This document shows positions 33,698-40,981 of a DNA stretch of 40,981 bases, one piece after another. The stretch is from positions 1-40,981 of the forward strand of contig JAAWON010000010.1 of assembly GCA_022799495.1 (NCBI GenBank). The letters run 5' to 3'. The notes beneath the pieces are model-generated. The model ran no database searches and was not told the origin of the DNA. It saw only the letters and a list, made by a program, of their open reading frames with translations. Position 1 is the first letter of the stretch. Each line of letters begins with the position of its first letter. The DNA is from Erysipelotrichaceae bacterium. GTDB lineage: Bacteria > Bacillota_I > Bacilli_A > Erysipelotrichales > Erysipelotrichaceae. The position numbers were made by a program, and so were the translations under genes.

Positions 33698-33902
33698 TCA
33701 GTAAAATTCATAATGGTAGTGCGAATCAGTGATTGCGATTCGCGCTCAGCGCTTTGTAGAAAATTTCTAGGTTATTAGCAAGCGCTCTTTCTGTAGAATT
33801 TTGACGAAGGAGCAATGCGCCGGTAAACACTTGCATAAAGGATGCTAATGATACACACAATCCGGATGCATGATAACATGCGCTCTTATCGTATGCAAAA
33901 AG
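33698..33902 (-). other. Intergenic region with repeats; possible small transcript
   Basis: No protein gene is supported between the two terminators. It has a hairpin GCGAATC / GATTCGC (33721-33743) and a direct repeat pair AGCGCTTTGTAGAAAATTT (33748-33766) and AGCGCTCTTTCTGTAGAATTTT (33781-33802). A weak minus-strand promoter-like pair (TTGCAT, 17 bases, TATCAT) is near 33860-33890. With the terminator at 33672-33697 this could yield a structured RNA of about 180 bases. This is inference. Confidence 0.3.
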
Positions 33903-33946
33903 AAAAAAAGCAGTGCGCTAGGCCAACATTAGCACACAGCACTGCT
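33903..33946 (-). terminator. Terminator after rpn
   Basis: AGCAGTGC / GCACTGCT with an internal GCTA/TAGC extension and a five-base bulge, then a seven-T run on the minus strand, about 53 bases after the stop. Confidence 0.82.
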
Positions 33947-33998
33947 CCAAAAACCCTCAATTGGCTATACTATGACAAGCATTCTGTCTGTTTCATAA

Positions 33999-34856
33999 TC
34001 ATGCATGGGAGTTTGAAAATTCAAGCAAATCTTCTTCGCTTAAACCTAATACTTGCATGATCTGCTCAGGGATAACCATCCTAGCTGCCATCAGTTTTCT
34101 TGCGGCTTCCACCAATCCTTCTTTTCTCCCTTCTTCTCTTCCTTCTGTTCGTACCTGCTGATCTGCAATCTGTTTGCCTAGTTCCATTCCGCGTTGAATC
34201 GCCTGTTGCTCAAATTCCTCCATCAATCTGCTCATATTTTGTTTACCCTCTTTCATTTCTTTAAAGTAGCGTGTACGCTCTGCCAATGGTTGATAATACA
34301 TTTCATCAGGATTCTTACAATGGAAATCATGCATAAGCCTACCGATTTCATCTTCACCCCGATAGGATCCATTCACATATAGAATATGTGTCCCATCCCC
34401 AAACTTCGTATTCGTTTCCTGTATCATTCGTTCTATATGATAAATCGGTTCACCTGCCCCAAGCACATCATGTTCACTGATAAAGATCACGAAAGTATCT
34501 TTCAAGTCCGCAAAATCATCCCCTTTCTCCAACTGTTTCATATCCAATGCGCTCGCATGATAGCGAGCCCTTTTACATCCTGCTCCACGGCTATCACGTT
34601 GGATTTCAATGTTATAAATGTTTTGTTCATCATCCAATATCTTAATATCCAAACGCAAAGAACGATGCGCCAGATTTTCCAGCCATTCCTGAGTGCGTAT
34701 CTCCAATACATGGAAATCCGTTCGCTTCAACAAGATTGTTAGAATCAACCTTGCCGCATCTCGATCCCCATCTAAACATTTCGTCATAAAATCATCATCC
34801 ATCAAACAAAAATTAGTTAAGATGGTATGAATATTCATTACTTCTGTATGGGCCAT
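33999..34856 (-). CDS. Rpn family PD-(D/E)XK nuclease / putative transposase
   Basis: Member of the recombination-promoting nuclease (Rpn) and PD-(D/E)XK 'transposase' families. The core is at residues 63-105: RLDIKILDDEQNIYNIEIQ with Asp70, Glu84 and Gln86 (D...ExQ), followed by KRARYHASALD. N-terminal helical part and the C-terminal basic repeat-like stretch REEGRKEGLVEAARKL are typical. 285 residues, full length. No terminal inverted repeats or target duplication are apparent, so it is a resident gene and not a visible IS. Start: GGGAGGG is 4 bases upstream. It has its own promoter and terminator and lies between dacF and spoIIAA. Confidence 0.87.
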   Translation of the reverse strand: MAHTEVMNIHTILTNFCLMDDDFMTKCLDGDRDAARLILTILLKRTDFHVLEIRTQEWLENLAHRSLRLDIKILDDEQNIYNIEIQRDSRGAGCKRARYHASALDMKQLEKGDDFADLKDTFVIFISEHDVLGAGEPIYHIERMIQETNTKFGDGTHILYVNGSYRGEDEIGRLMHDFHCKNPDEMYYQPLAERTRYFKEMKEGKQNMSRLMEEFEQQAIQRGMELGKQIADQQVRTEGREEGRKEGLVEAARKLMAARMVIPEQIMQVLGLSEEDLLEFSNSHA

Positions 34857-34947
34857 GTTTCCCTCCCTTTCATTTCACACTTCCATAACGAAAAGACACC
34901 CCTCGAATGCATATGGATCTGATTGTAAATTGTTCAGCGTTTGTTAC

Positions 34948-34976
34948 AGTGTACATGAAATAATCCTCCGTGTAAA
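34948..34976 (-). promoter_or_regulatory. Promoter of rpn
   Basis: Minus strand: TTTACA (34971-34976), 17-base spacer, TACACT (34948-34953); about 92 bases before the start. Confidence 0.5.
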
Positions 34977-35077
34977 GCCTTTGTTACTAACATTCCAGTT
35001 CATTTATTGACTCGATAATTTCTGGGTTTTTATCTGATTTTTTAGCAGCCATAAACTAATTTTACTATCCTATAATC
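34977..35077. other. Intergenic between dacF and rpn
   Basis: Part of the 303-base gap from 34857 to 35159. Apart from the rpn promoter and dacF terminator it is AT-rich and holds nothing else that I can identify. Confidence 0.4.
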
Positions 35078-35108
35078 AAAAAAGATCAAATCCGCAGAGA
35101 TGATCTTT
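35078..35108 (-). terminator. Terminator after dacF
   Basis: AAAGATCA / TGATCTTT with a 12-base loop, then six T on the minus strand, 52 bases past the dacF stop. It would uncouple dacF from spoIIAA. Confidence 0.75.
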
Positions 35109-35159
35109 CTTCTTCACTAAATAGTTACCTGATTGAAATAAAAACTAGAGCTATATTTC

Positions 35160-36335
35160 TCAAATCAGAAAATCCTTGAAACTCTTCATAAACAAATCCA
35201 AATAATCCAATGGTTGTACTTCATGATCTACCGTCAGTTCCGCTTCCATCACAAATCCATCATCCATTGTAATGGTAACTTTTCCAACTGTATCATTCGG
35301 CAAATAAGGAAGTTGAGTCTTAGTAATTTCCACTTTCCGATCTGCCTCATGAGGCTCGCTTCCCTTCGCATATACATACCGCAAATCACTCTTTGTCACA
35401 AAGCCAACTTCACCTGGTTTGCCATTGTCCAGTTTGCGTGTTTCAATCAATGTTCCTGCCGGAAACAATAAACCTTGTTCAAACTGTGAAAAGCCATAAT
35501 CCAGCATCGTTTTAATTTCCGCATTGCGTTGCTTAGAGTTTGGCTCTCCCATCACAACACTGATCAAACGCAAATTGTTTTTAACCGCCGTGACAGTGAT
35601 GCAGGACATTGCTTCTTGGGTGAATCCGGTCTTCAACCCATCGACTCCGGGATATTGCTTTAACAATTTGTTTGTATTCACCAGCCAGAACTTATTTTCT
35701 CCTGACTCTCTGATATAAGCATCGTAAGTAGAAGTGATTTCCAGCAGTTCATCGCCACCCTCCTTTACCAATGCTTGCGCAATAAACGCCATATCATAAG
35801 CACTTGTATAATGCTGCGGATCATGAAGACCGGTTGCATTTACAAAGTGTGTATCATTCAGTTGAAGTTCTTTTGCCTTGTCATTCATCATCTGAACAAA
35901 ACCTTCATGAGTGCCACCAACACGTTCTGCCATTGCGACCATCGCATCATTCGCTGAGGCGATACAAATACTTTTCACCATATCGCGAACACTCATCTGT
36001 TCATTTACCTCAAGAAATACTTGAGATCCTCCCATACTGGCCGCATGTTCACTGGTAACGATCATTTCATCCCATGACAATTTGTTGTTATGCAAAGCCT
36101 CGTAAATTAACAGTAAACCCATCATTTTGGTCATGGAAGCCGGATATAATTTCTCATGCTCATTTTTGGCATAGATCAATTTACCGCTTGTAAATTCCAT
36201 TAAATAAGCGGACTTAGCATTGGGCGCAAGATCTGTTGTCGTATCTGTACGTGGTGTTTCTTCCGCATGAACATCACCTGCGGCAAATACACCACATAAC
36301 ACTACCGCAAGCAGGAAACAAACTATTTTTTTCAT
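35160..36335 (-). CDS. dacF: D-alanyl-D-alanine carboxypeptidase (DacF type)
   Basis: Low-molecular-weight PBP that trims the terminal D-Ala of peptidoglycan stem peptides. Signal peptide (about 1-24, cleavage near DVHA/EE). Active-site motifs: S67-M-T-K70, S127-A-N129 and K235-T-G237. A C-terminal PBP5-like beta domain (about 275-370) and an amphipathic anchor end (LDLFMKSFKDFLI) follow. 391 residues. Proximity to spoIIAA-spoIIAB-sigF, as in B. subtilis dacF, suggests the sporulation paralogue; a vegetative DacA role is possible. Start: TGAGGTAG is about 6 bases before the ATG. Confidence 0.9.
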   Translation of the reverse strand: MKKIVCFLLAVVLCGVFAAGDVHAEETPRTDTTTDLAPNAKSAYLMEFTSGKLIYAKNEHEKLYPASMTKMMGLLLIYEALHNNKLSWDEMIVTSEHAASMGGSQVFLEVNEQMSVRDMVKSICIASANDAMVAMAERVGGTHEGFVQMMNDKAKELQLNDTHFVNATGLHDPQHYTSAYDMAFIAQALVKEGGDELLEITSTYDAYIRESGENKFWLVNTNKLLKQYPGVDGLKTGFTQEAMSCITVTAVKNNLRLISVVMGEPNSKQRNAEIKTMLDYGFSQFEQGLLFPAGTLIETRKLDNGKPGEVGFVTKSDLRYVYAKGSEPHEADRKVEITKTQLPYLPNDTVGKVTITMDDGFVMEAELTVDHEVQPLDYLDLFMKSFKDFLI

Positions 36336-36640
36336 AACTATCTACCTCAGTCATAGCCTATGCACTCACAAATGGAAATAGACTGATTTTAGATACAATC
36401 ATTCCAAAACTCCCGTTCAAACAAGGATATGTGCGATATCCACACTTGCGTTCATAAAGAAGGGCTGGCATCAATCGTGCTGCCAATCATCCCCCATTTG
36501 AATTGAAATCTTTTGAATCTATTTATTTTTCATGCATCCATTCATTAGATTTCCCTGTCGCTACAAGACGCATCTTTGATAATTGTAATAAAACAAAATT
36601 TCTTTCACACTTAACGAATACGCTTTCATCTTTTTTCAAA
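36336..36640. other. Divergent intergenic region, dacF side
   Basis: The first 300 bases of the 621-base gap between dacF and leuA. It must hold the dacF promoter; I could not place a convincing SigA or SigF element. A minus-strand reading frame of 76 codons here has no ribosome binding site and runs through the T-box leader, so it is not called. Confidence 0.4.
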
Positions 36641-36646
36641 AAGTGA

Positions 36647-36675
36647 TTGACATTTTCTGAAAATACTTGTATCCT
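36647..36675 (+). promoter_or_regulatory. SigA-type promoter of the leu operon
   Basis: Perfect -35 TTGACA (36647-36652), 17-base spacer, -10 TATCCT (36670-36675). The start would be near 36682, at the beginning of the T-box leader. Confidence 0.65.
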
Positions 36676-36681
36676 ATAACT

Positions 36682-36940
36682 AATAAAAAACGCTGGATGC
36701 GGAACAGGAACTGATTGACTGTATACAGAGAATTGCCATTTGGTGCGAGGCAAAAAACAGAGATGAGTTCTACTCCTCCGCTAGTTGTATGGGTGAAATG
36801 CAAGTAATCCATATCGGAACACCGCTTTCGTTATCAACCGGATCATGTGATTCATGATATGAGTGGACTTTTTGTCAAACAAGAGTGGTACCGCGTAAGT
36901 AACAGCTTTCGTCTCTTTGAGAGGAAAGCTGTTTTTATTT
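36682..36940 (+). promoter_or_regulatory. T-box riboswitch, leucine operon
   Basis: The T-box core AGAGTGGTACCGCG is at 36882-36895; CAAGAG and CTCTTTG form the antiterminator stem. The competing terminator AACAGCTTTC / GAAAGCTGTT with a T tail is at about 36901-36938. Stem I shows the distal loop region with TTTGGTGCGAGGC (36739-36751). By analogy with other leaders, CTA (Leu) at 36770-36772 is the best specifier, placed before TCCT that pairs with AGGA. CTC (Leu, 36773-36775) is an alternative. Low charged tRNA-Leu should allow leuACDB expression. Confidence 0.9.
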
Positions 36941-36956
36941 ATAAGGAGGCAGCAAT

Positions 36957-38669
36957 ATGGAAGGTTATCAAAAGTATCAAAGGGGATATTTTATGCCCCC
37001 GGAAGAATGTTTAGCATGGAGTAAAAAAGAATATGTTGAGCAAGCGCCAATTTGGTGCAGTGTTGATTTGCGAGATGGAAATCAAAGTTTGATGGTTCCG
37101 ATGAGTTTAGAGGAAAAACTGCGTTTTTTTCAATTGCTTGTGGACATCGGCTTTAAAGAAATAGAGGTGGGATTCCCTGCGGCTAGTGAAACAGAGTATA
37201 CATTCCTGCGCACTTTGATTGAACAGCATCTCATACCTGATGATGTAAGCATTCAAGTATTGACGCAAGCCCGAGAACATATTATTCGCAAGACCTTTGA
37301 AGCCTTAAAAGGATGTAAAAATGCGATTGTACATGTCTATAATTCCACCAGCAAAGCACAACGAGAGCAGGTATTCAAAAAAAGCAAGGAGGAAATTAAA
37401 CAGATTGCGGTAGATGGTGCACGCTTGCTGCAACAGCTCAGTGAGGAATGCGGTGCCAATTACACATTTGAGTATTCACCGGAGAGTTTTACTGCTACGG
37501 AGGTAGAGTTCGCTTTGGAAGTCTGCAATGCAGTGATTGATGTGTGGAAACCGCGTGTGGATCATAAATGCATCATCAATCTACCGGTGACAGTTGAACT
37601 GTCGATGCCTCATGTATATGCCTCACAGATTGAATACATGTGCAAGCATCTGAAGCATCGTGATGCAATTATTGTATCGCTGCATCCTCACAATGATCGC
37701 GGCTGTGGTGTGGCGGATAGTGAACTAGGGTTACTAGCAGGTGCTGATCGAATTGAGGGTACCCTGTTTGGCAACGGAGAGCGCACCGGTAATGTGGATA
37801 TCATAACATTAGCCATGAATTTATATGCGATGGGTGTCGATCCCAAATTGAATTTTCATGACATGCCCCATGTGGTTGAGGTATATGAGCAAAATACACG
37901 GATGCAAGTCTCATTACGACAGCCCTATGCAGGTAAACTGGTCTTTGCGGCGTTCAGCGGTTCACATCAAGATGCCATTGCCAAAGGGATGCATATACGG
38001 GAAACACAAAACAAGTCGTATTGGGATGTCCCCTATTTGCCAATTGATCCAAAGGATGTCGGACGCGAATACGAAACGGATGTCATACGCATCAATTCAC
38101 AATCCGGCAAAGGTGGCGTTAATTATGTATTGGAGGAGCATTATGGCATTATTTTGCCAAGTGAGATGCGGGAAAGTGTCAGTTATTTCATGAAGGCAGT
38201 GAGTGATCGTGAGCATAAAGAATTACCGGCAACCGAAATTTATCGCTTATTTGCGGATGAGTATATGAATGTATCAGCACCGATCGAACTCGTTGATTAC
38301 CACTTTCAGCGCAGCGATCATCTGCATGCTCAACTACATGTAACTTATCAAGGACAGGCAATGGAATTATGCGGTGAGGGCAATGGACGCTTAGATGCCG
38401 CAGCCAATTCTTTGCGCACGCACTTAGGTCGTACCTTCGAAATTCAGGATTACAGTGAACATGCCTTAAGCAGAGGATCTTCGGCCAAAGCGGTTGCCTA
38501 TGTAAAGATATTGGATTGTACGCAAAAGGAACAATGGGGCGTTGGAATTCACGATGATATCATCGCCGCTTCCCTGCAAGCCCTATGTAGTGCGTTAAAT
38601 CGCGCTATCAGACAAAAAGAGGAGGAAACACGTTATGGGAATGAGCATGACACAAAAAATCTTAGTTGA
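36957..38669 (+). CDS. leuA: 2-isopropylmalate synthase (long, type 2 form)
   Basis: First committed step of leucine synthesis: acetyl-CoA plus 2-ketoisovalerate to 2-isopropylmalate. The TIM-barrel motif R39-D40-G-N-Q43 and the metal-binding H243-P-H245-N-D are present, and a C-terminal leucine-responsive regulatory domain (about 430-560) follows. At 570 residues with N-terminal [22 protein letters not shown] it is the longer yeast-like form. AAGGAGG lies 7 bases before the ATG. It overlaps leuC by 35 bases. Expression is by the T-box; activity is probably feedback inhibited. Confidence 0.97.
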   Translation: MEGYQKYQRGYFMPPEECLAWSKKEYVEQAPIWCSVDLRDGNQSLMVPMSLEEKLRFFQLLVDIGFKEIEVGFPAASETEYTFLRTLIEQHLIPDDVSIQVLTQAREHIIRKTFEALKGCKNAIVHVYNSTSKAQREQVFKKSKEEIKQIAVDGARLLQQLSEECGANYTFEYSPESFTATEVEFALEVCNAVIDVWKPRVDHKCIINLPVTVELSMPHVYASQIEYMCKHLKHRDAIIVSLHPHNDRGCGVADSELGLLAGADRIEGTLFGNGERTGNVDIITLAMNLYAMGVDPKLNFHDMPHVVEVYEQNTRMQVSLRQPYAGKLVFAAFSGSHQDAIAKGMHIRETQNKSYWDVPYLPIDPKDVGREYETDVIRINSQSGKGGVNYVLEEHYGIILPSEMRESVSYFMKAVSDREHKELPATEIYRLFADEYMNVSAPIELVDYHFQRSDHLHAQLHVTYQGQAMELCGEGNGRLDAAANSLRTHLGRTFEIQDYSEHALSRGSSAKAVAYVKILDCTQKEQWGVGIHDDIIAASLQALCSALNRAIRQKEEETRYGNEHDTKNLS

Positions 38670-39885
38670 TCACGCTGGATTAAGTGAAGTTTATGCAGGC
38701 CAACTCATTGATGCCAAATTGGATCTGGTACTGGGCAATGATATTACTTCTCCGGTAGCCATCAAGGAGTTTGAAAAGCATCAATTCAGCAAAGTATTTG
38801 ATCCTGAAAAAATCGCGATGGTAATGGATCATTTTGTCCCCAATAAGGATATCAAGGCAGCCCAGCAATGTAAAACATGTCGCAGTTTTGCCCGTCGATT
38901 TCATCTCACGCATTATTATGATGTCGGTGATATGGGAATAGAACATGCGCTTCTACCGGAAAAAGGAATTGTGGCAGCTGGTGAATGCATCATTGGAGCG
39001 GATTCCCATACATGCACTTATGGTGCTTTGGGGGCCTTTTCCACTGGTGTGGGTTCCAGTGATATGGCAGCCGGTATGGCAAGTGGTACCTGTTGGTTTA
39101 AAGTCCCCGCAGCGATTCGCTTTGAACTAATCAATTCCCTACCCGAAGGAGTCAGCGGCAAAGATGTTATTCTACATATCATAGGTCAAATTGGAGTGGA
39201 TGGCGCATTGTATCGCTCTATGGAATTTGGTGGTAGTGGTCTATCCTCTTTGAACATGGATGATCGTTTGACAATTGCCAATATGGCAATTGAAGCAGGT
39301 GCTAAAAATGGCATTTTTGAGGTAGATGAAATCACTATTTCCTATATGCAAGAAAGAGTGAAACGTCCTTACCGCATCTATCACCCTGACATGGATGCCT
39401 ATGAACAGATCATAACGATTGATTTAAGCCAGTTGCGGCCAACCATCGCCTTTCCCCATCTACCCGAAAACACCAAAACAATTGATGAGATTGATGAGCG
39501 GATTTGCATTGATCAAGTAGTCATTGGTTCTTGTACCAATGGGCGCTTATCCGACATGCGCATCGCCGCTATGATTCTAAAAGACAAGCACGTAGCCGAC
39601 GATGTACGAGTCATTATCATTCCGGCAACACAGAGTATCTATAAAGAATGTATCCGACTGGGTTATATAGATATCTTCTTAGATGCCGGATGTGTTGTCT
39701 CAACACCGACCTGCGGACCATGTTTAGGTGGTTATATGGGAATCCTAGCTGAACATGAGCGTTGTGTTGCGACAACCAATCGCAACTTTATCGGCCGAAT
39801 GGGACATGTGAGCAGTGAGATTTATCTCGCCTCCCCTGCTATCGCGGCATACAGCGCCATTGCCGGCTACATATGCGGAAAATAG
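38635..39885 (+). CDS. leuC: 3-isopropylmalate dehydratase large subunit
   Basis: Aconitase-family subunit that isomerises 2- to 3-isopropylmalate with LeuD. The three [4Fe-4S] ligands are visible: Cys300 in GSCTNGR, Cys360 and Cys363 in [28 protein letters not shown] is the substrate region. At 416 residues it is the shorter, archaeal-type (HacA-like) form. Start: GGAGG at 38621-38625 is 9 bases before the ATG at 38635; ATGs at 38641 and 38647 are possible. It overlaps leuA by 35 bases. Confidence 0.96.
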   Translation: MGMSMTQKILVDHAGLSEVYAGQLIDAKLDLVLGNDITSPVAIKEFEKHQFSKVFDPEKIAMVMDHFVPNKDIKAAQQCKTCRSFARRFHLTHYYDVGDMGIEHALLPEKGIVAAGECIIGADSHTCTYGALGAFSTGVGSSDMAAGMASGTCWFKVPAAIRFELINSLPEGVSGKDVILHIIGQIGVDGALYRSMEFGGSGLSSLNMDDRLTIANMAIEAGAKNGIFEVDEITISYMQERVKRPYRIYHPDMDAYEQIITIDLSQLRPTIAFPHLPENTKTIDEIDERICIDQVVIGSCTNGRLSDMRIAAMILKDKHVADDVRVIIIPATQSIYKECIRLGYIDIFLDAGCVVSTPTCGPCLGGYMGILAEHERCVATTNRNFIGRMGHVSSEIYLASPAIAAYSAIAGYICGK

Positions 39886-39900
39886 AAAGGAGCCAAAACT

Positions 39901-40389
39901 ATGAAAGCCCATGGAACAGCACACAAATACGGTGATAATATAGATACCGATGTCATTATTCCTGCCCGTTATTTGAATACCAGTGATGAGGTGAAATTGG
40001 CATCCCACTGCATGTGCGATATTGATGAGACCTTTATCCATAAAATAAAGCCCGGTGATATCCTTGTCGCAAAGGATAATTTCGGCTGTGGTTCCTCACG
40101 CGAGCATGCGCCGATTGCGATCAAAGCCTGTGGCATCAGTTGCGTAATTGCCAAAAGCTTTGCGCGTATCTTCTATCGCAACGCCATTAACATCGCTCTG
40201 CCGATTTTGGAATGTGAAGCCGCAGGAGAACGCATTGAAGATCAAGATGAGATTGAAATTGACTTTGATCGTGGCATTATTCACAATCTAACCAAACAGG
40301 AAAGTTATCAAGCACAGCCCTTTCCTGCGTTTATGAAGCATATTATGGAAAAAGGCGGCTTATTAAAAGCCATTGCTAAGGGAGAATGA
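39901..40389 (+). CDS. leuD: 3-isopropylmalate dehydratase small subunit
   Basis: Swivel-domain partner of Leu[17 protein letters not shown] near the N terminus and [14 protein letters not shown] in the centre are family signatures. At 162 residues it matches the short, stand-alone small subunits that pair with the archaeal-type LeuC. AAAGGAG is 6-7 bases before the ATG. It lies 15 bases after leuC. Confidence 0.97.
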   Translation: MKAHGTAHKYGDNIDTDVIIPARYLNTSDEVKLASHCMCDIDETFIHKIKPGDILVAKDNFGCGSSREHAPIAIKACGISCVIAKSFARIFYRNAINIALPILECEAAGERIEDQDEIEIDFDRGIIHNLTKQESYQAQPFPAFMKHIMEKGGLLKAIAKGE

Positions 40390-40393
40390 TGCT

Positions 40394-40981
40394 ATGGAAA
40401 AGTACATTACATTGATTAAAGGCGATGGAATTGGACCGGAGATTGTAAGTGAAGCATGTAAAGTATTGAATCAAGTCGCAAAAATTTATCATCATCAATT
40501 TCATTATCAGGAGATATTAGCCGGAGGATGCGCCATTGATGCTTATGGTACTCCCCTAAGAAAAGCAGATTTAGATTTATGCATCGAAAGTGACAGTGTA
40601 TTACTTGGCGCTGTTGGTGGACCTAAGTGGGATCATCCAGATGCGTCTATCCGCCCTGAACAGGCTTTATTGGCTATTCGCAAAGGAATGGGACTATATG
40701 CCAATTTGCGCCCTGCCAGCATATTGCCTCAGTTGGCTCACACCTCACCTTTGCGTAAAAGTATCGTTGCCAAGGGGATAGATTTCATCGTTGTCAGAGA
40801 ATTGATTTCCGGTGTTTATTTTGGTCAGCGTAATACCTATATACAGAATCATGAACGGGTCGCTGAAGATCAAATGCTTTATCGTGAGCATGAGATTCGT
40901 CGCATCGCGCATACGGCATTTCAAACTGCACGTAAGCGTTCCAAGCATGTCATCTCCGTCGATAAAGCAAATGTTCTGGAT
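40394..40981 (+). CDS. leuB: 3-isopropylmalate dehydrogenase, partial
   Basis: NAD-dependent oxidative decarboxylation of 3-isopropylmalate, last dedicated step of leucine synthesis. The first 196 codons are in the window: MEKYITLIKGDGIGPEIV at the start, then LLGAVGGPKWD, GLYANLRPA and VRELISGVYFG, which carry nucleotide- and substrate-binding residues, and SVDKANVLD at the edge. It is cut by the window end, not broken. It begins four bases after the leuD stop, with GGGAGA upstream. Confidence 0.96.
   Translation, partial: MEKYITLIKGDGIGPEIVSEACKVLNQVAKIYHHQFHYQEILAGGCAIDAYGTPLRKADLDLCIESDSVLLGAVGGPKWDHPDASIRPEQALLAIRKGMGLYANLRPASILPQLAHTSPLRKSIVAKGIDFIVVRELISGVYFGQRNTYIQNHERVAEDQMLYREHEIRRIAHTAFQTARKRSKHVISVDKANVLD

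Noticed and set aside
33999-34856. Rpn gene as a complete insertion sequence
   Set aside because: No terminal inverted repeats or target-site duplication could be seen at its flanks, and it has an ordinary promoter and terminator.
36523-36753. Minus-strand ORF of 76 codons upstream of leuA
   Set aside because: It crosses the leu promoter and T-box leader, has no ribosome binding site and no family resemblance.
1-40981. CRISPR array, prophage or rRNA/tRNA gene
   Set aside because: No regularly spaced repeats, integrase, phage structural genes or cloverleaf-like sequences were noticed by reading both strands; a tRNA scan was not possible.

Overview
The window is a gene-dense bacterial chromosome segment of moderate to low GC from a Bacillota (Firmicutes) bacterium. 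Gene order and content resemble Bacillus subtilis core neighbourhoods, but several blocks are condensed or rearranged: rodZ-pgsA-cinA-recA, gpsB-rnpB next to recU-ponA and nth-dnaD-ypmB, yqeG-yqeH-yhbY-nadD/yqeK-rsfS-yqeM, and spoIIAA-spoIIAB-sigF near dacF. Intact sigF and sigK indicate a spore former. Protein flavour and the fused NadD-YqeK suggest the Erysipelotrichia, but that placement is inference.

Layout. Positions 1-5.0 kb: a PrsA-like lipoprotein and a HIT hydrolase on +, then a minus-strand cluster of ftsW, rsmD, coaD and two unknown genes. Positions 5.1-8.9 kb, +: peptide deformylase, RNase J and a membrane-anchored metallophosphoesterase with altered motifs. Positions 9-18.7 kb, minus: pheST behind a Phe T-box, a prepilin peptidase, a TrmH-family methyltransferase, recA-cinA-pgsA-rodZ, the RNase P RNA and gpsB. 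Positions 18.9-22.4 kb, +: recU-ponA, convergent with minus-strand nth-dnaD-ypmB. Positions 24.5-29.2 kb, minus: the translation and ribosome-assembly operon yqeG to yqeM, followed by mtnN. Positions 29.3-36.3 kb, minus: sporulation genes (sigK, sigF, spoIIAB, spoIIAA, dacF), mixed with an unknown gene, a GNAT gene and an Rpn-family nuclease. Positions 36.6 kb to the end, +: leucine operon leuA-leuC-leuD-leuB behind a second T-box; leuB runs off the edge.

How it works together. Peptidoglycan and division genes (ftsW, ponA, gpsB, rodZ, dacF) are spread across the window among core information genes (pheST, rsmD, rnpB, rnj, def, recA, recU, nth, dnaD). Both amino-acid-related operons (pheST, leuACDB) are controlled by tRNA-sensing T-box leaders visible in the DNA. 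The sporulation block encodes the forespore switch (SpoIIAA/SpoIIAB/SigF) and a late mother-cell sigma factor (SigK).

I saw no CRISPR array, prophage, complete insertion sequence, tRNA or rRNA gene. No clear new multi-gene system was found. The best leads are the NadD-YqeK single polypeptide, the motif-altered metallophosphoesterase, the C-terminally extended class A PBP, the Rpn gene and possible small transcript between dacF and spoIIA, and an unknown gene overlapping a GNAT gene.
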